A stretch of 64,000 nt of DNA from Sindora glabra (Eukaryota > Streptophyta > Magnoliopsida > Fabales > Fabaceae). The DNA lies in NCBI GenBank assembly GCA_020226215.1, contig CM035226.1, forward strand, positions 63,573,455-63,637,454, given 5' to 3'. Shown here in pieces: positions 36,985 through 50,771 of this stretch (the first letter of the stretch is position 1; every line of letters begins with the position of its first letter). The position numbers were made by a program, and so were the translations under genes. The notes beneath the pieces were generated by a model. The model made no database searches. It worked only from the letters and a program-made list of their open reading frames with translations, and was not told the origin of the DNA.

Positions 36985-37320
36985 AATTAAAACATTGGTG
37001 GTTAGAACCCTATTAAGTTAAAAGTAAAATTTTTTATCATAAAAGTGTGATGGCTACAACTTATATTGGGTTAAAAGCAACAAAATTTATCATTTGTTGG
37101 TGATTATTGCAATCCTACTAAAGTAAAAGTTAATTTTTTTTAATCAAATAACAATAATTATAGCATCTGCTACATTAAAAGGAAATTTTTTTTAATCAAT
37201 AACTGGTGATTATGATCTTGTCAAATTAAAATAAATTGAATTTTTTTTATGTTAATTCAATGATAATTATAACCTCTACTAAGTAAAAGTAAAAATTAAT
37301 TGCAATAGATATGTTAGTTA
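36985..37320. repeat. degenerate ~55 bp tandem repeat, about six units
   Basis: Repeated pattern of GTGATTATNGCAATCCTACT-like sequence, then AAGTAAAAGTTAA and a T-rich TTTTTTTATCAA run. It occurs near 36,993, 37,046, 37,095, 37,148, 37,203 and 37,260. Units vary in length and have diverged. Confidence 0.55.
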
Positions 37321-40300
37321 TAAAAAAAAATATTGCAAAAGTGCATTGCAGTGGCTGCTTATGTGATAATTACATAAACTGCTAAAACCTCTATGAAGGG
37401 ATTAAAATCATCATAAAATGAAGCTCATAACCATTATAAATGGGTACTTGAAATTTTCATCATTCATTTACATTATTATTGGAACATGAGTGAATATAAT
37501 AAATCATAATGGCATTTATGTGATAATTTATAAATAAATTATAATTTTGTAACATTTAAATCCAAATTAAATGTTGCAAAAGCATGGCAAATCAAATTAA
37601 AGCCAAAATTATAGATTGTTATGCTATCATGCCAAATGTCATGCAACTATGAACATTTTGGAATCTGTAAGCTAATAATAAAATATTGTAAATATCATAT
37701 TAAATTGCAAGATTTTCTTAGGCAAGAGCAAGCCATTCAAATAACAAACTAATTTTTATGTTTGGTTAGAGTAACCTTGAATTCTGCTATTACAATAAAT
37801 GTTATCCTTGCATTACAAATTCATAATCAACCATAAATTTACTATAACAAGTACAAAAAAAAGGACATAACATATGATGTCAAGGACTCATCCATTTGAT
37901 TCATGTGACAAATGCCTACAAGAGATGGTTTTTTTCAATATATCTTGCTATGCTAAATGCTATTATATTAAATATACAATATATAAATTAGATTTTTATG
38001 GACAAACTAAAGAATAATGCAAAGTAACTTTTCTTTGAAGATCTAGCATTTTGTTGTACTAAAGATATCTTAAAAAAATCTAAATTTTTGGGTTTAAATG
38101 GTCATTTAGCAAACCATTTATTATATGTAAAGAGAGAAAAAAAACCACATATAGATTAACATTCCCAACCCTCTTCATTAAATTATCTTAATATATTTGC
38201 TAAATACATTCTTATCATTACACTATGCAATTCTTCATAAACACATTAATGACCAAACTTTTTTTAGTCATATAAACCAAGCTCACACATAGGAGTATTG
38301 CAAATCTTTATGTAAATTAATCATTGCATTATATGAAAGTTACGGAGATAAGGCTTAAATATAGAAAGATCTACCAACGTGCATCTAAAAAGTTTAAGTA
38401 TCCTCAATGTCAAGTAATTATCCATAATGAGTCCTATTACATCATCTGCCAAATTTCGACACCAAAGTAGATATAAAGTGTACATAAAGCTTTTACATAT
38501 CTTGCAAGTAATAGGATTATGTGATTACTAACCAAAATAGAATCATAGCACAGTCTGAAGGTGGAACCAAAGACATCACAATTTCAGCTATGCATATATA
38601 TTAGCATAATAGAGTCGAAATATAGATGAGATAATTCCAAAAGTTAGCAACCTTTTTAACATGTCAAGTTATTCAAGTACCCATGTATTTGTATTTGTGT
38701 TTGTGTGTGCGTGCACGCACGTATGCACATGCAAGTTAGAAAGAGCTAGAAAGGGAGGAGGGGGTAACAAGGTACCTTCTTTAAATTAACAAACATTAAC
38801 CATAATTTCCCAAGGAAGTTAACAAGTTTTCCACCATTTATCCCAATCAATAATCCAAGATGTAAGTCAAACCTGAATGGGAAGATAATAGAGTTTGTTA
38901 CAATCAAATTTATGAAATAATGCCACAACCTATTTCTATGCTAAAAATTCTATTAAAAAAATAACAAATTGAAGTAAGGATATAGAAAAGAGCAAAGGAT
39001 ATATTAATGTTTTACTAAAATTATACAATATAAATATAACTTAATATAATTAAATTTTATTAAAATTTTTTAAAAAATTAAAAATATATATATTTTTTAA
39101 TTCCTTACAATATTATTTTGATATTAATTTTCAAGCATCATATGTTAAATTGAATCAAATATACATTAATTACAATGTTACCTTAATAGTTTCTTTTTCT
39201 TTTAATGCATGGTTTCCTTCTTTTTTCTCCATTCATTCTTGATGTCATTTAGATCCTATTTTGTTGAGTCATACGAATATAACTATATAAATTATTCATT
39301 ATAAAAATATCTTTTTCATCATAAGATTTTCATTTCATACGTCTACCTTTATCATTCACAGCTCAGATGATAATATGACAAAATAGTATAGTATATTACC
39401 AAAAAACTAAAATTTTCAAAACAAGTTTTTCTCTTATGTTGTATAACTAACATTCATTACTCATTTCTTCCAATAGTTTTTACATTATTAAGATGTTTTC
39501 CCTCAAATATTAAAATGCTTTAAATCTCATTGATATATCAAACTTCACACTTATTCACCTACCAACAATCCTAATATTTGATGTTATAACCCAAAATTTC
39601 ATCTCCTACTTATCAAATACTAACACAAATGTTTAAATTACCAACAGTTAATGACACATGAATGTAAAAATAAACAATCCAAGTTAATAAATTATATACT
39701 TACTATTTGGTAAAATGGAAATGAGGATATGAGGGTGGAAGGAGAAGGTTATGACCTAAGGCTCCTTCTATACAAATGTAAGTATTAATTGATAGGTTAG
39801 AAACTAGGATGATAGGAAGCTATCCTTATTAAGCTTGATTTTTAGTTATCATGCTAGATATTGGATCTTCATTTAAGTTGACAACTATTACTTAGATAGG
39901 ACCCCAAATGATTTAATTTCTCTTTTAGCTGGTGCTAACTAAGGTGGCCTTAGTTAAAGGCTTGATTAACATTTCCCTTCATAACTAGATCCTTACTAGT
40001 TGGATAGATCACTCTTTTGATCATTTTACTAATCCTTAGAAATAGAGGAATGCATATTTCTTGCCTAACAAACAAGTAATAATGCAAATGATTATGTTGC
40101 TTTATTGTATTATGATATAGACGTATCATTTTAACTTTAACAATTACATTATCAATATCTAAACCTAATGTGGATAACATATGAGGAAGCTAACCTAAAT
40201 GTCAATAAATTCCAAAAATTTAATTACAAGAAAAAAATGTATACAAATAAAATTTCAAATTAAAACAAAGGACACACTTCAGTGCACCACTTATATGGTA

Positions 40301-41296
40301 AACTAGTATGTCCAACGACTTAAATTCATTAGTTTATGTAGTATAGTGTAAGCTTAATGCAATCTAATGATTCAAGATCACTAGTGCATCATAGAGTGAT
40401 GCACCATAATTTGGGCCTTAAAATAGAACTTCTATATGTAAAGTTCATTAAAATATAGTTGATTATCTTACTTAGTAGTATTAGTAATTACATCTCTTTT
40501 TATTGTTTTATTTTCCATATTGTACACTATATATTTTATAAATTTGTACCATACAAAGCTACATACAAATTACCCTTTTTATATCTTATGTAAGGATTAT
40601 CATGGTTGTCTATCAAATTATATAGTGTATCATAATTCAAATCTAATCCCTAAAGGCATAATGAAAAATTTTGAACAATTCAATCTAGGTGACATCTAGC
40701 TATGTGATAATACAAAGAGCATTAGTTTGAAAGAATGATGCATTACTATGAAAATAGTACATCCATACAATGTGAAAAATTCTGTAAAAGCAATCCAAGA
40801 CATGGCATCAATCTCAATATCTAAACTAATAAATCTTTTCTCTCGAATAAGGTCATATGCTTATTGTACCCTTGGAAAAATGCTAGTGAGAGAGCCGTAG
40901 TGTGAGTATCTCAATGTGCTCTATTGTAAAATTTTTAAAGGCATATAAGCAATAAGGAAAATAAATCTTGGCATTTAATGCTTCATTGTTAATCAAATTT
41001 AGAATGAGCCAACCAGTCCCAAACAACACTATTCAGGTCAATCAAATGCTAGTAATATGTCACTGTTAACCTTAACCTACACATCTAACTTTGAATAGAG
41101 GCTTTGATATGGGTTGAATGAGTATTTAATTTAATGGTCGTCATCGATCCTACCTAGAGTTTAAAGCATCTTACTATACTTGACTAATTCCATAAGCGAA
41201 CGACACTATTTAGTGCTACCCAAGTGGCATTTATTATGTTAAAAGCTAGATAGGATGTAATAAATAAAACCCAATAATCTTCCTTAGCAAGTGACG
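37321..41296. other. intergenic DNA up to the Gypsy LTR
   Basis: No domain-bearing open frame. Open frames at 38,746-38,928 and 39,950-40,180 (minus) are unassigned and probably chance. Confidence 0.4.
40262..40425. repeat. short hairpin-bearing segment with GTGCACC/GTGCATC motifs
   Basis: CTTCAGTGCACCACT at the left and a near-perfect hairpin AGTGCATCA-TAGAG-TGATGCACC at 40,384-40,406 at the right, followed by ATAATTTGGGCC. It may be a small MITE; its right end resembles, in reverse complement, the GGTGCAAACTATGGTGCACC motif at 32.19 kb. Confidence 0.3.
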
Positions 41297-42950
41297 TGCA
41301 CGCCGCAATGTACCAAAATTAATTAAACTAGTTGTGAAAATAATAATACAATATAGTGGCACAACTAGGTCGTACCCCTAGTGATATCTTAATTTTACCT
41401 CTTTTAAATGTGTTTCTAACAATATTCACATAATTGTTGAATTACTTATGCAACAAAAATAGAAGAAATAGATGCACAGAGAATGTAGAAGTAGGAAATA
41501 GAATGCCATAATAGAAACATAATTAGAAATAGTATTATATGCTGTATGTATGCTGAAATTATACAAAGTAGAATACAGAATTGGGGGGGTTTTGAATTTA
41601 AAATAAGAAGATATTAACAACAAAAGATTAATAATGGAATCAATAAAATAGTAGCAAAGAAAATTAGAATACCAATGAAGAAAGATAACCGATCCAAGGA
41701 ATTTAAGGTTTCTTTAGAGGATTAATCACATATCACTATAAATTGGATTTTGCAATTAATTATTTAGCCTTGAATTATTCAGAATCCCTGCAATAATTCA
41801 TGAACTCTAAGCTAGATAATCATCTAGGATTTGATTGATTAAGATTAGCTAAGTTAGATAATCGCCATAACTCCCAAGCTAGATCAAAATCAATTTGAAG
41901 ATAGAATTCAGCTAAATTAAATGAATTAATTTGGAATCCTAAATTATCCATTCATCCCTTTTTCTCTCATGAAAGATTTTGATTAATTAACTAAAATTTA
42001 CTACCAATTCAGATTTAAACATAATTTATAGAATTGAACAAAGATTATATCAAATTAACATTCAAATAAAGTAGATCATGCAAATTAGAGGAGATAGATG
42101 AGGAAAAAGGAAAATCAATTGTAGTTACCATCAAACAATTCAAGATCTCATAATCCTAGAGAAGAAAAGCCTCAAATTTCCTTGAATTAACTCAGAGAAT
42201 TAGCTTTCCATTAGAGAGAAAAATCCTAAGAAAAATAGAAAACTATCAAGCTATCTGTCTCTCTATCTCTCTCATATTTTGATTTTTCCCTCTATTTATT
42301 TACAATTGTAGAAGCATAATTAGGACTGGACCTAAACTAAAAACTTGTATCCTAATATCTTAAGAAGCTACCCACAAAATTTTAGCCTAATCATACATTC
42401 CTAGCTCAAGTTATAGCTAAAATACAATAGGCAGTTCAATCCAATTTGAGATGAAATAATGAGCCATCAATCCGTCTTCCTTGGCCTTCAAAATGACTTA
42501 ATTTCTTCAAAAGGGCCTTATTAATGATTAGATATGGATTTTAGGGAGTAAATGGACTTGGCCTTGTATCAATTAAACCCTTGGAGCTCAAGATATGAAT
42601 TAATCATTGCAATTGGGTCGAGTCTAGGCTTGGACAGTAACTTTGCTTCAAATTTAAGCTAATCTTCAACCTCAAATATGGCAGAAATGGGTTCTCTAGT
42701 CAATATAAAAATTGTAGATCTTTTTCTTAGCTTTCCAACGGCATATAAATCATCTAAATCTGACATCTGAAGCTCAAGTTATGATCAAAATACTAAAACA
42801 GTATAAAAAATTCAGCATTAAGCCCGAAATTCAATTAAGCCCAAATTAATGCAATTAGTCTCAAATTAATATAAAATTGATCCAATTAAGTATCATCACC
42901 TCCTAAGGGACCTATATATAAGGAAAAATATTAATAGAATATTGTTCACA
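41297..42950 (-). repeat. 3' LTR of the Gypsy element, 1,654 bp
   Basis: In element orientation it begins TGTGAACAATATTC and ends GGCGTGCA. It matches 50,772-52,319 along its length with frequent substitutions. It is about 106 bp longer, chiefly because the other LTR lacks the segment around 42,238-42,345 that contains a CTCTCTATCTCTCTC run. Confidence 0.92.
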
Positions 42951-42967
42951 TAAAATTTCCTCACACT
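42951..42967 (-). other. polypurine tract of the Gypsy element
   Basis: In element orientation AGTGTGAGGAAATTTTA directly precedes the TG of the 3' LTR. This is where plus-strand priming occurs in LTR retrotransposons, and the AAGTGTG-GGA form is usual in plant Gypsy families. Confidence 0.6.
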
Positions 42968-44580
42968 TATCCCTTGCACGTCTTCGAGCAAGACAAAAAT
43001 TTATTTAAAACTAAAACACAAAAAACTTTACTTTCCAACAACTTCAATTTCACAAATTCATAAGCAAAAACCAACCAAAGGCAGCAAGAAACATAATACA
43101 TCATGAAGAAAAACCTTGACAAACTTGAAACTAACCAACATAATAATTTCATTCAAAAAGAGTGATTGAATTGGTAGATTTATCACAAAATTCACTTTCC
43201 AACTCTCTCAAGTGTTTAGGGTAGTGTTTCACTCAAGTTTATTCCATGAAATTATTCTAAAATAAGATTGCTAATCATCTAATCTCCATTACTCAAATCA
43301 CATGCATAATACAAATTAAAAGAACTTTATTCAAGGTTGTAATGGGGCTAGGGAAAAGGAAAGGAAAAATAAGGGTGAAAGAAGGTTAGAAACCAAAGAA
43401 ATCAATAGAGTACTTGAATTAAAAACACATAGGCAAATCATAAAAAATTATAACTTAACATATCAATCCAAATTTAAATTCAATTTCAAATACTCATCAA
43501 CTTCTTTATTTATTATTTTTTTCTTCTTTTCTTTTCTTTTTCTTTCTCTCTACTTCTTTTCTTTTTCCTTTTTGCCTTATTTTCTTTTTTTTTACTTTGA
43601 TTGAATTTTTTTCAACCAACCTTTGATGATAATTTTTCACAGGACATAAACTCACACACCCCTCAACTTATTCAAGAGCCCATTTCATAAAAAATTAAAT
43701 GCTCTACTAATCGCTAAGGCTAGGTAAAGACATTTTTTTTCATTGGAATACTATGCTCATGGGTTAATTAAAAAAGAAAAGGCAATAAATGCTCAAAGGG
43801 GCTTACAATGATAAAAATTTCAAAGTTGGCTATATGACTCTAGCTTAAAAGAAAGAAAGAATGCCTTAATCATGTTTGTGCATGCATGTGCAAAATATAA
43901 TCTCCAAAAGATTTAAAGCAAGTTCTAAAGAAATAAATCATGGAAGAACATCATACAAGAAGGAAAAATAATATCAAAGTAAAATTTTTTAACAAAAGGC
44001 TCAAAATCTTACAAGGTGGGTCATACCACCAAATTCAATCTACCAATTCAAAATTCATCACTACATCAATTAATTTCAAGAAGCAAAATCATTCATTCAA
44101 TCATGTTATGAATCCTATCTCACTTCAATTGAATCTTATTCATGAAATTGCAAAATCTCCATTAATGGGAAGCAACTAAAAAGGACTTAAAGTGACTCAA
44201 AATTAAGTGAAAAATACATTTTTTAGAAAAATAGTAGAATTAAAAATAGAAACAACAAAAATAGTAATGAAACAGTAATAGAATAGTAATGGAAGAGTAA
44301 TGAAACAGTAACAACAAAATAAAAATAGCAGAAACAACAGAAAATAGCATAAACTAGCAGAAATAAAATAAAGACAGCAAAAACAGAAACAGAAATAGAA
44401 ACATAAAGTTCCCTCTACACTTAAATTTTACATTGTCTTTAATGTAAAACACATCAATATCATCAAGAATAATCATCAAGAAAGATAAAGGACATGGAAA
44501 ATAAAAGAGAAAGGTAAAAGAAACAAATCCAAAGTAGCTTTTGTTGCCTCCCAAGAAGCTATCCTTCTTTAATATCTTTG
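42968..44580 (-). other. 3' untranslated region of the Gypsy element
   Basis: No coding remnant on the minus strand. It contains pyrimidine tracts (43,500-43,600) and a purine/AAC-rich low-complexity stretch at 44,200-44,400 with repeated AACAGTAA and AGAAACA words. Confidence 0.6.
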
Positions 44581-47430
44581 GCTAGACCATATCTTTGTCT
44601 ACCTTATTTGCTTCTACATTTCCAACCTCTAGTTCATCCATTAAAGAGATGTTATGAAAATTTGAATCATCCACCATAAATATGCCAAGTGCTATTCTTA
44701 AATCATTCTTACTTCTTGAATTTTCAACTTCATCTAATAAAGCAAATTCAACATGTTCAACAAAATGATAAGAGTGAGAATGATCAAGGTAAAAGCACTC
44801 TTTTTATTTTAAAGGTGGAATGTCCTCTTCATCTTATTTTTTTGTAATTTTTAAAATAACATTATTGTTTTCATCACCTAGAAATGCAAAAATTTCAGCA
44901 TAAATATCACACTTAACACCACTATGTCTACAAGTAAATTCATGGTCATCAACACAATCAATAAATTAGGAAATTTCAGGAAATTCAATAAGTAATTCAT
45001 CATAGACAGCATTAACATGTTATTCAAAATGGAAAACAACAAAATCAGAAGTTGCAAAATTGAGAACAATAGAATTTGAAATAGAAACATGCAAATTAGA
45101 AACAACAATAACAGTAGTAGAAACAACAGAAATAGAATAAGGAAAATCATGCACTAAAGGCTCCAAAATGCCAAGGAATGATATAGAGTTATCATGCATA
45201 TACTTAGGAATATTAAACTTAGCTAAAATACCATCAAACTCTATAGTTAATGTTTCATCATGGACATTAATTATGGTCTTTGCTGTCTTGAGGTAGGGCT
45301 AGCCAAGATTGATTGGTGGAAGAATGCTTGAATCCTCATTTTCCATCTTCAAAATGTAAAAGTTTGTTGGAAAGATTAGTCTATCTATTGTGAATTCAGA
45401 TTATTATCATGCAGTGGAATTTCAAAATTTTAATCCGAATTCTACCTAGGATCCATTCAAAAAGCATAAATCAATGATTAGGGTTTTACCTATTAGGTAC
45501 TCGTGTTTCTACTAATCAAAACTTAAGAGCGGATGAATCAAACGCTGGCTGGAAGGTATAGCGTCTCTATGGTATCCACACGGAGTGAACAATGACCTCT
45601 CGTCCTCCACGAATCTGCTAGGATGCATTTCTCTCTCTAGGAATTAGGATTTGATGTTTCCTGAGTGATTTAGGGTTTTAGGAAGCCTATGAGCATTTTT
45701 TACATGTGCTGCCCTCAAGCCCCTTTTTATAGAACTTAAGCAAGCCACAATTCTACTCCTATTAGGATAATGCTTCCAAAATCTTAATTACACTTAACAA
45801 CTCATCTTATCCTTATCCTAGAGATAATGAGGAGAGATATGACTTATCTATTAATTATCTAATATTAGATAATATTATCTCATAATATAAATATCTTAAT
45901 ATTAGATAATTGTATATAGTTATCAAATATCAAAATAATATTATCTCATAATATATTTATCTAATATCTGATAACGTAATTATTTGATATTATTTTAATA
46001 TCAAATAATATCATATAATATTATATATATATATATATATTACATGAATAACACATTATTATTCTTAATAATAATAATATATATGCATGAAAATAAGTCC
46101 AATTAATTAGATATTAATATAATTAAAGTTCAATTAATTATTGTCTTATTCCTACTCCTTTTGTATGACCCTGTAGGTTCTTACTACGTTGATAATGACT
46201 TATTATTGAGCCATAAACAGTGAGCGGTATCTAGCAATACATCATTGCCACTCAAGTAGTAAGAATGTCTATGATTCGACATCCACCTAATACATGATCA
46301 ACGTTTTGCATCATAACCCTTTTGTAATAATATCCAAATTGAACTGGAGGCATGGAATATGTCATCCTGTCAATGTTCAATTTATATTTCTTGATATTAA
46401 GTAGACTTAAAATAAATGATTAATATCACATATTAATCCAATTGAGCATGGCCATGCATTTCTAAGTCTCACTCAATCAAGGGGCCCAAGGATATTTCTC
46501 TTTTATACAAGAGTAACAAAATCCCATCTACATCACTCACTTCCCTTTACACGATTTATGACACACCCAATCAATGCCCTATTCGTCATCCTGATTAAAG
46601 GTGACATAGGACAATATTAAAGTGAGTAATTCCTCATGTAGGAAATCGTAGTGACTTCAGGTCAAAGGTTTATGTATATTTGTGATCATATGAGAATAAC
46701 TTATGACACGTCTATCCATACAATATTCTCATAGTGGGTCAGTCCAGTACATTATTCACTAATAATGTACTCATGTATTGACTTGATATCACATATCCAT
46801 GATTCGTAATCATCAGTCATTATATATGCTAGTCTCGATGTATTATTACTATCCTTTTCGTAATAATACTTGACTAGTGGCATTTTAGGAATAGCGAAAC
46901 TATTCCAAGGATAATTATTATATTAAGTTATAAATTACACATAATAATAATAAAATTATAAAAATAAAATATAATAATTATTTTCCTAAAATAAAACATA
47001 ATACATTGTATATTACTTCAATCATCTATATGATTGGTTCTTAGGACACACACCAATATTATCAACTTGCACTAAGATATCTTCAATAATTCCTAAGGGA
47101 TAAATGTTAGGTCTATTGGCTAATTGAACAACAACCCTTGTTTCTTTCAAAACTCCTAAGTTCAAGGCATTGAAAACAAAAAGAGGCATGACATTTATAG
47201 ATGCTCCGAAGTATAACATGGCATGCTTTATTCTAGTTTTTCCTATAATGCATGGAATGGTAAATGTGCCTGGATCTTTGCATTTTTTTAGAAGATTTCT
47301 TTGGATTATTGCAGACATATTTGCCCTCACACTTTCTTTCTCATCCACCTTTAAATTTCTTTTATTGATGCACAAATTTCTCAAGAAGTTAGCATACCTT
47401 GGAACTTGTTTTATCAAATCTAGTAAAGGT
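44581..47430 (-). pseudogene. retroviral-type aspartic protease and linker of the Gypsy element, broken
   Basis: The upstream part (47,417-47,053) reads as an Athila-type protease: KCKDPGTFTIPCIIG, then MLYFGASINVMPLFVFNALN and VVVQLANRPNIYPLGIIED. In the family the active-site motif is DLGAS or DSGAS; here it reads YFGAS, so the catalytic aspartate is lost. The frame is cut by the solo LTR at 47,052/45,365. It resumes with FYILKMENE and LGxPYLKTAKTIINVHDETL, which is the conserved C-terminal side, followed by an acidic linker with several stops. Reverse transcriptase should follow but does not. Confidence 0.85.
45365..47052 (-). mobile_element. Copia-type solo LTR inserted in the Gypsy protease, 1,688 bp
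   Basis: In minus orientation it begins TGTGTGTCCTAAGAACC and ends CTTTCCAACA, giving the canonical TG...CA. The interior resembles LTRs common in dicot genomes, with blocks such as CACTCCGTGTGGATACCATA, GAGACGCTATACCTTCC, GGAGGACGAGAGGTCATTG and TGAGTACATTATTAGTGAAT. No internal retrotransposon sequence is attached. It splits the protease between the IIEDILVQVDN and FYILKMEN blocks, so its position is exact to a few bases. Flanking 5-mers (AAGTT and CCAAT, plus strand) do not match. Assignment to Copia is from memory of similar LTRs. Confidence 0.7.
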
Positions 47431-49216
47431 ATGTTAACTTCTATTTTTCTTAAGGACTCTAAAAGCTAATTCTCATCTTCATTTTTTTTTTCATTCTTCT
47501 TTTGATGAAAAAGTTTTCTATTTGGAAAAGGGAGGGAAATATGGAAAGAGTCTAACTCACTATCACTACCTTTTTTCTATGTTGTTGGTTGTTGCTAGAT
47601 TTCCTCTTCTGCTTATTTCTGTTGATTCCATTCTGGTTGCTTTCTTATTTCTGGTTGGTTGCTTTCTACTTAGTTCTGCTTCTCACCTTTTGGTTGAATG
47701 CTTCTTTCTAGTATATGGCTTACTGGTTGATCACTTGCTATTGTATAGCTTGATTTTGGTTGTGCACATGAAAGATTGCTAACTTCTCTACCACTTTTCA
47801 GTATGATTGCATTGACCACTTTCTTGTTCTTTGTGTTATTGCAATATGGCTGGCTTGATTTTTATGTCTTAAGCTCACTTAATGTTGAAGTCAATTAGCC
47901 AATTTGTGTTTGCAAATTTGTTATAGTAGCTTCTACTCTTTATTAGAATTGTAAGTTACTTGCTACCATTTGTTTAATTAGTTCTTCAAATAATGGTTAA
48001 GAAGATGATGAATTCATTTCTGGTTGTTGCACTAGGTTAAGCTGCATTCTGGTGTAATGATATTGGTTTTGTCTTGTATTACTGTTATACTTAAAATTTG
48101 GTTGTCCCTCCAACCAGAATATTGATTATGCTACTGCTGGAACTGGTTGATCTACAACTGTTGGTATAGATATTGGTTTTGTTGTTGGAATGGTGGTTTC
48201 TCAGGTAAGATGGCTACTGCATATGCTGGAGGAGGAGGGCACTCATCATCTTGCAATGTGGGACAACAATTTATTGGATGAGTTAGGTAGGAGCAAATCC
48301 CGCATAGTTTTATTAGAAAATAGGCCTAAATTTTCTACTGTTATCCTATTGCTAATTACCTAACTAGTGAAGTCAGCTCATCTATTTTATTCTCCAATTT
48401 TTCTTAATTGGAATTAGGAAAACTTATCTCATTCATGTTTTTGGTTGTAGTATCCATAATTATGGTTCCAAACTGCTATGAATTTGCTGCCATATTTGCT
48501 ATGAGGCCTCTTGTTGCCATAGAAGTCTTGTCTACTAAAGCTCCATAACTTGCAGCATCAATCATGCTTTTTTCCATGGGAAGAAGGCCTTCATAAAAAT
48601 ACTAGATCAATAGCTGCTCACTGATTTGATGGTAAGGATAGCTTGTACACAACTTCTTGAATCTTTCCTAATACTCATGCAATGTCTCCCCATTCATTTG
48701 TCTAATGCCACATATCTCCTTCCTAATTGCAACCGCTTTGGATGTAGGGAAAAACTTTTTAAGAAATTGATGCTTCATGTCATTCCAATACGTTACGGAT
48801 CCAAGCTGCAGGTAATATAGCTAGTCTTTAGCAGCATTAGTAAGAGAAAATGGGAAGGCTCTTAACTTGATATGATCCTTAGAAATGCCTTGTGGCTTCA
48901 TTGTTGAGCACACTACATGAAACTCCTTAAGGTGTTTATATGGATCCTCACCTGCAAAACCATGAAATCTTGGAAGCAAGTGTATCAAACTAAACTTTAG
49001 TTGAAAATTAGCATCTAATGCAGGATATTGGATACTTAAGGGTTGGTATGTAACATCAGGGGCAACCAATTCTTTTAAACTTATATTGTTTGCCATATTT
49101 TTTGAATGAGAAGAAGGGTTATAACTATCTATATTTTTGGTCCTACAAAGTGAATGAAATGTCCTATCAATCTCATAATCAAAATCAAATAATTCAGTGG
49201 GATTTCTTCTTGTCAT
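47431..49216 (-). pseudogene. gag polyprotein of the Gypsy element, broken
   Basis: It starts MTRRNPTELF at 49,216 and contains the Athila/Tat gag signature LKELVAPDVTYQPL, HLLPRFHGFAGEDPYKHLKE, FHVVCSTMKPQG, IKLRAFPFSL, then after a stop (48,821-48,823) RKEICGIRQMNGETLHEY, LLIxYFYEGLLP and MIDAASYGALVDKT. A CCHC-like knuckle CGICSYLTHPINCC follows near 48,250-48,310. At least four in-frame stops interrupt it, several at Trp or Gln positions of the family. Between the knuckle and protease the sequence is Gln/Asn-rich. In functional relatives gag forms the virus-like particle. Confidence 0.9.
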
Positions 49217-50743
49217 GCATAATCATTAAATAGCAAAAATAGAAATAGCACTAAATAAAAATGTTAAAACACTAAAACATCATACGCATGCACATATGCA
49301 AAAACTAACCATAGGAACTTCAATTAACCTATTTAAACATTTTTTTAAATTTTCAAACCACCTTTATTTGACTATTTTGACCATGAGGAACCCAAAAATG
49401 TAATAAAAAATCTTTAAAAATTCAAAAAAAAATAGAAAATAGTGGAATTTGGCCAAAAAAATAGGGTACCACATTAGGCTATTACCTATGACTATTGATC
49501 CTAGGGATAGCTTTTACCTTGACACCAAGTTTAAAGTTATTATGAGATTAAAAATTTTTTTCAAAAAAATTTTAGGAGAGTTTGGATGACTGACCAAAAG
49601 GGCTTTAATAATGCAACTAAGGCTTGGTGCCCAACCTATGGGTTGTGGAAGGATAGGGCAAAAAGGCCGTTTGTAAAAAATTTGAAAAAATTTATAAGTT
49701 ATAATTCAAAGTCACTATTCACCAGTAACGAAAAATGCAAGTTAGAATGACCAAACAGTAATGAAATGCTGCCAAATTTAGTGTGAAACTCTTATTCTAC
49801 TATATCTAGTACCATGCAAAATTTTAGATCAGTATAAAATGGAATGATGCAAAATCATGCAAGATGAAACTAGGAAAATAGTGAAACAAAGGGTCAGCAG
49901 CTCAGGCAACGATGTGTACTACTTAAAATGCATTAAAATGCAATGACATGTTGAGAAAAGTGCATGACATGTCTGAATATGATGTATATGTGATGCTAGA
50001 GTGGAATGAAAGATTAGATTGCAGAGCTATGTAAATTATGAACCACAATGCAAAAACAAGCAAAAACTACTTCAGTCCATACAACTTAAGTGATGCATGA
50101 TAAAATGCTATCAAATTGGTAATGATATGTAAATCCAAATGCAGAATAGAGTTTAATATGTTGGATGAGGATAAAATGTAGTGGCAGAATGATCAAAATG
50201 AGAAGGATGCAATAGGAACTAGGGAAAGCAAAAAAATAACCAAATGAACAATGCACTAGGAAACCAGCAAATGGAAAAAGGGAAAGCAATTTAACAATTC
50301 AATCAAAATTGATTCCTAAGCTTAAAATCAACTAATATATGATGTGAATAAGTGAAGTGAAGTGCTGGAATGTGATAATATATTGCAAAATAAAAATTCA
50401 ACAGAAAGAGTAGAACACAGTACGCAGGGGTGTAAAATTATATGCAATAGGAATGGATGTAATATGCATATGATGTAGCAATGCAAAATTATGGAAATCA
50501 AGATGCAAGATTAGTGATGCTGATTTAATAGATGCAATGGAGAAGTAAACTAGTAGACAAAGTAAATGTAACAATGCAGAGAATTATGAAATGGATGAAG
50601 GCATAAGTAAAATTTAAGCAATGGTAGAATAGATAAACATGCAGAAATCAAAGAGCACAATGATAGATGCAATGACTAGAATGCTTGAATAATTGTGTGA
50701 TATACTATTAGGAATATATATGAAAAGATAAACTCAAGAGAAA
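49217..50743 (-). other. 5' leader of the Gypsy element
   Basis: About 1.5 kb between the primer-binding site and gag, long as is usual for Athila/Tat elements. No conserved coding frame is seen; the one 67-codon minus-strand frame (50,086-50,289) has no known domain. Confidence 0.6.
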
Positions 50744-50760
50744 CCTAGGTAATGGCTCCA
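50744..50760 (-). other. decayed primer-binding site (tRNA-Asp type)
   Basis: Element-strand sequence TGGAGCCATTACCTAGG matches TGGCGCCGTTGCCGGGG at 12 of 17 positions. The latter is the tRNA-Asp-type site known for Athila/Tat elements, and four of the five changes fit ordinary mutation from it. It lies 11 bases from the 5' LTR. Confidence 0.65.
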
Positions 50761-50771
50761 AAATTTTAATG

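Noticed and set aside
44878..45150. A 90-codon Leu/Phe-rich minus-strand frame that looks like a membrane protein
   Set aside because: It lies in another frame of the Gypsy protease-linker region; hydrophobicity comes from T-rich codons.
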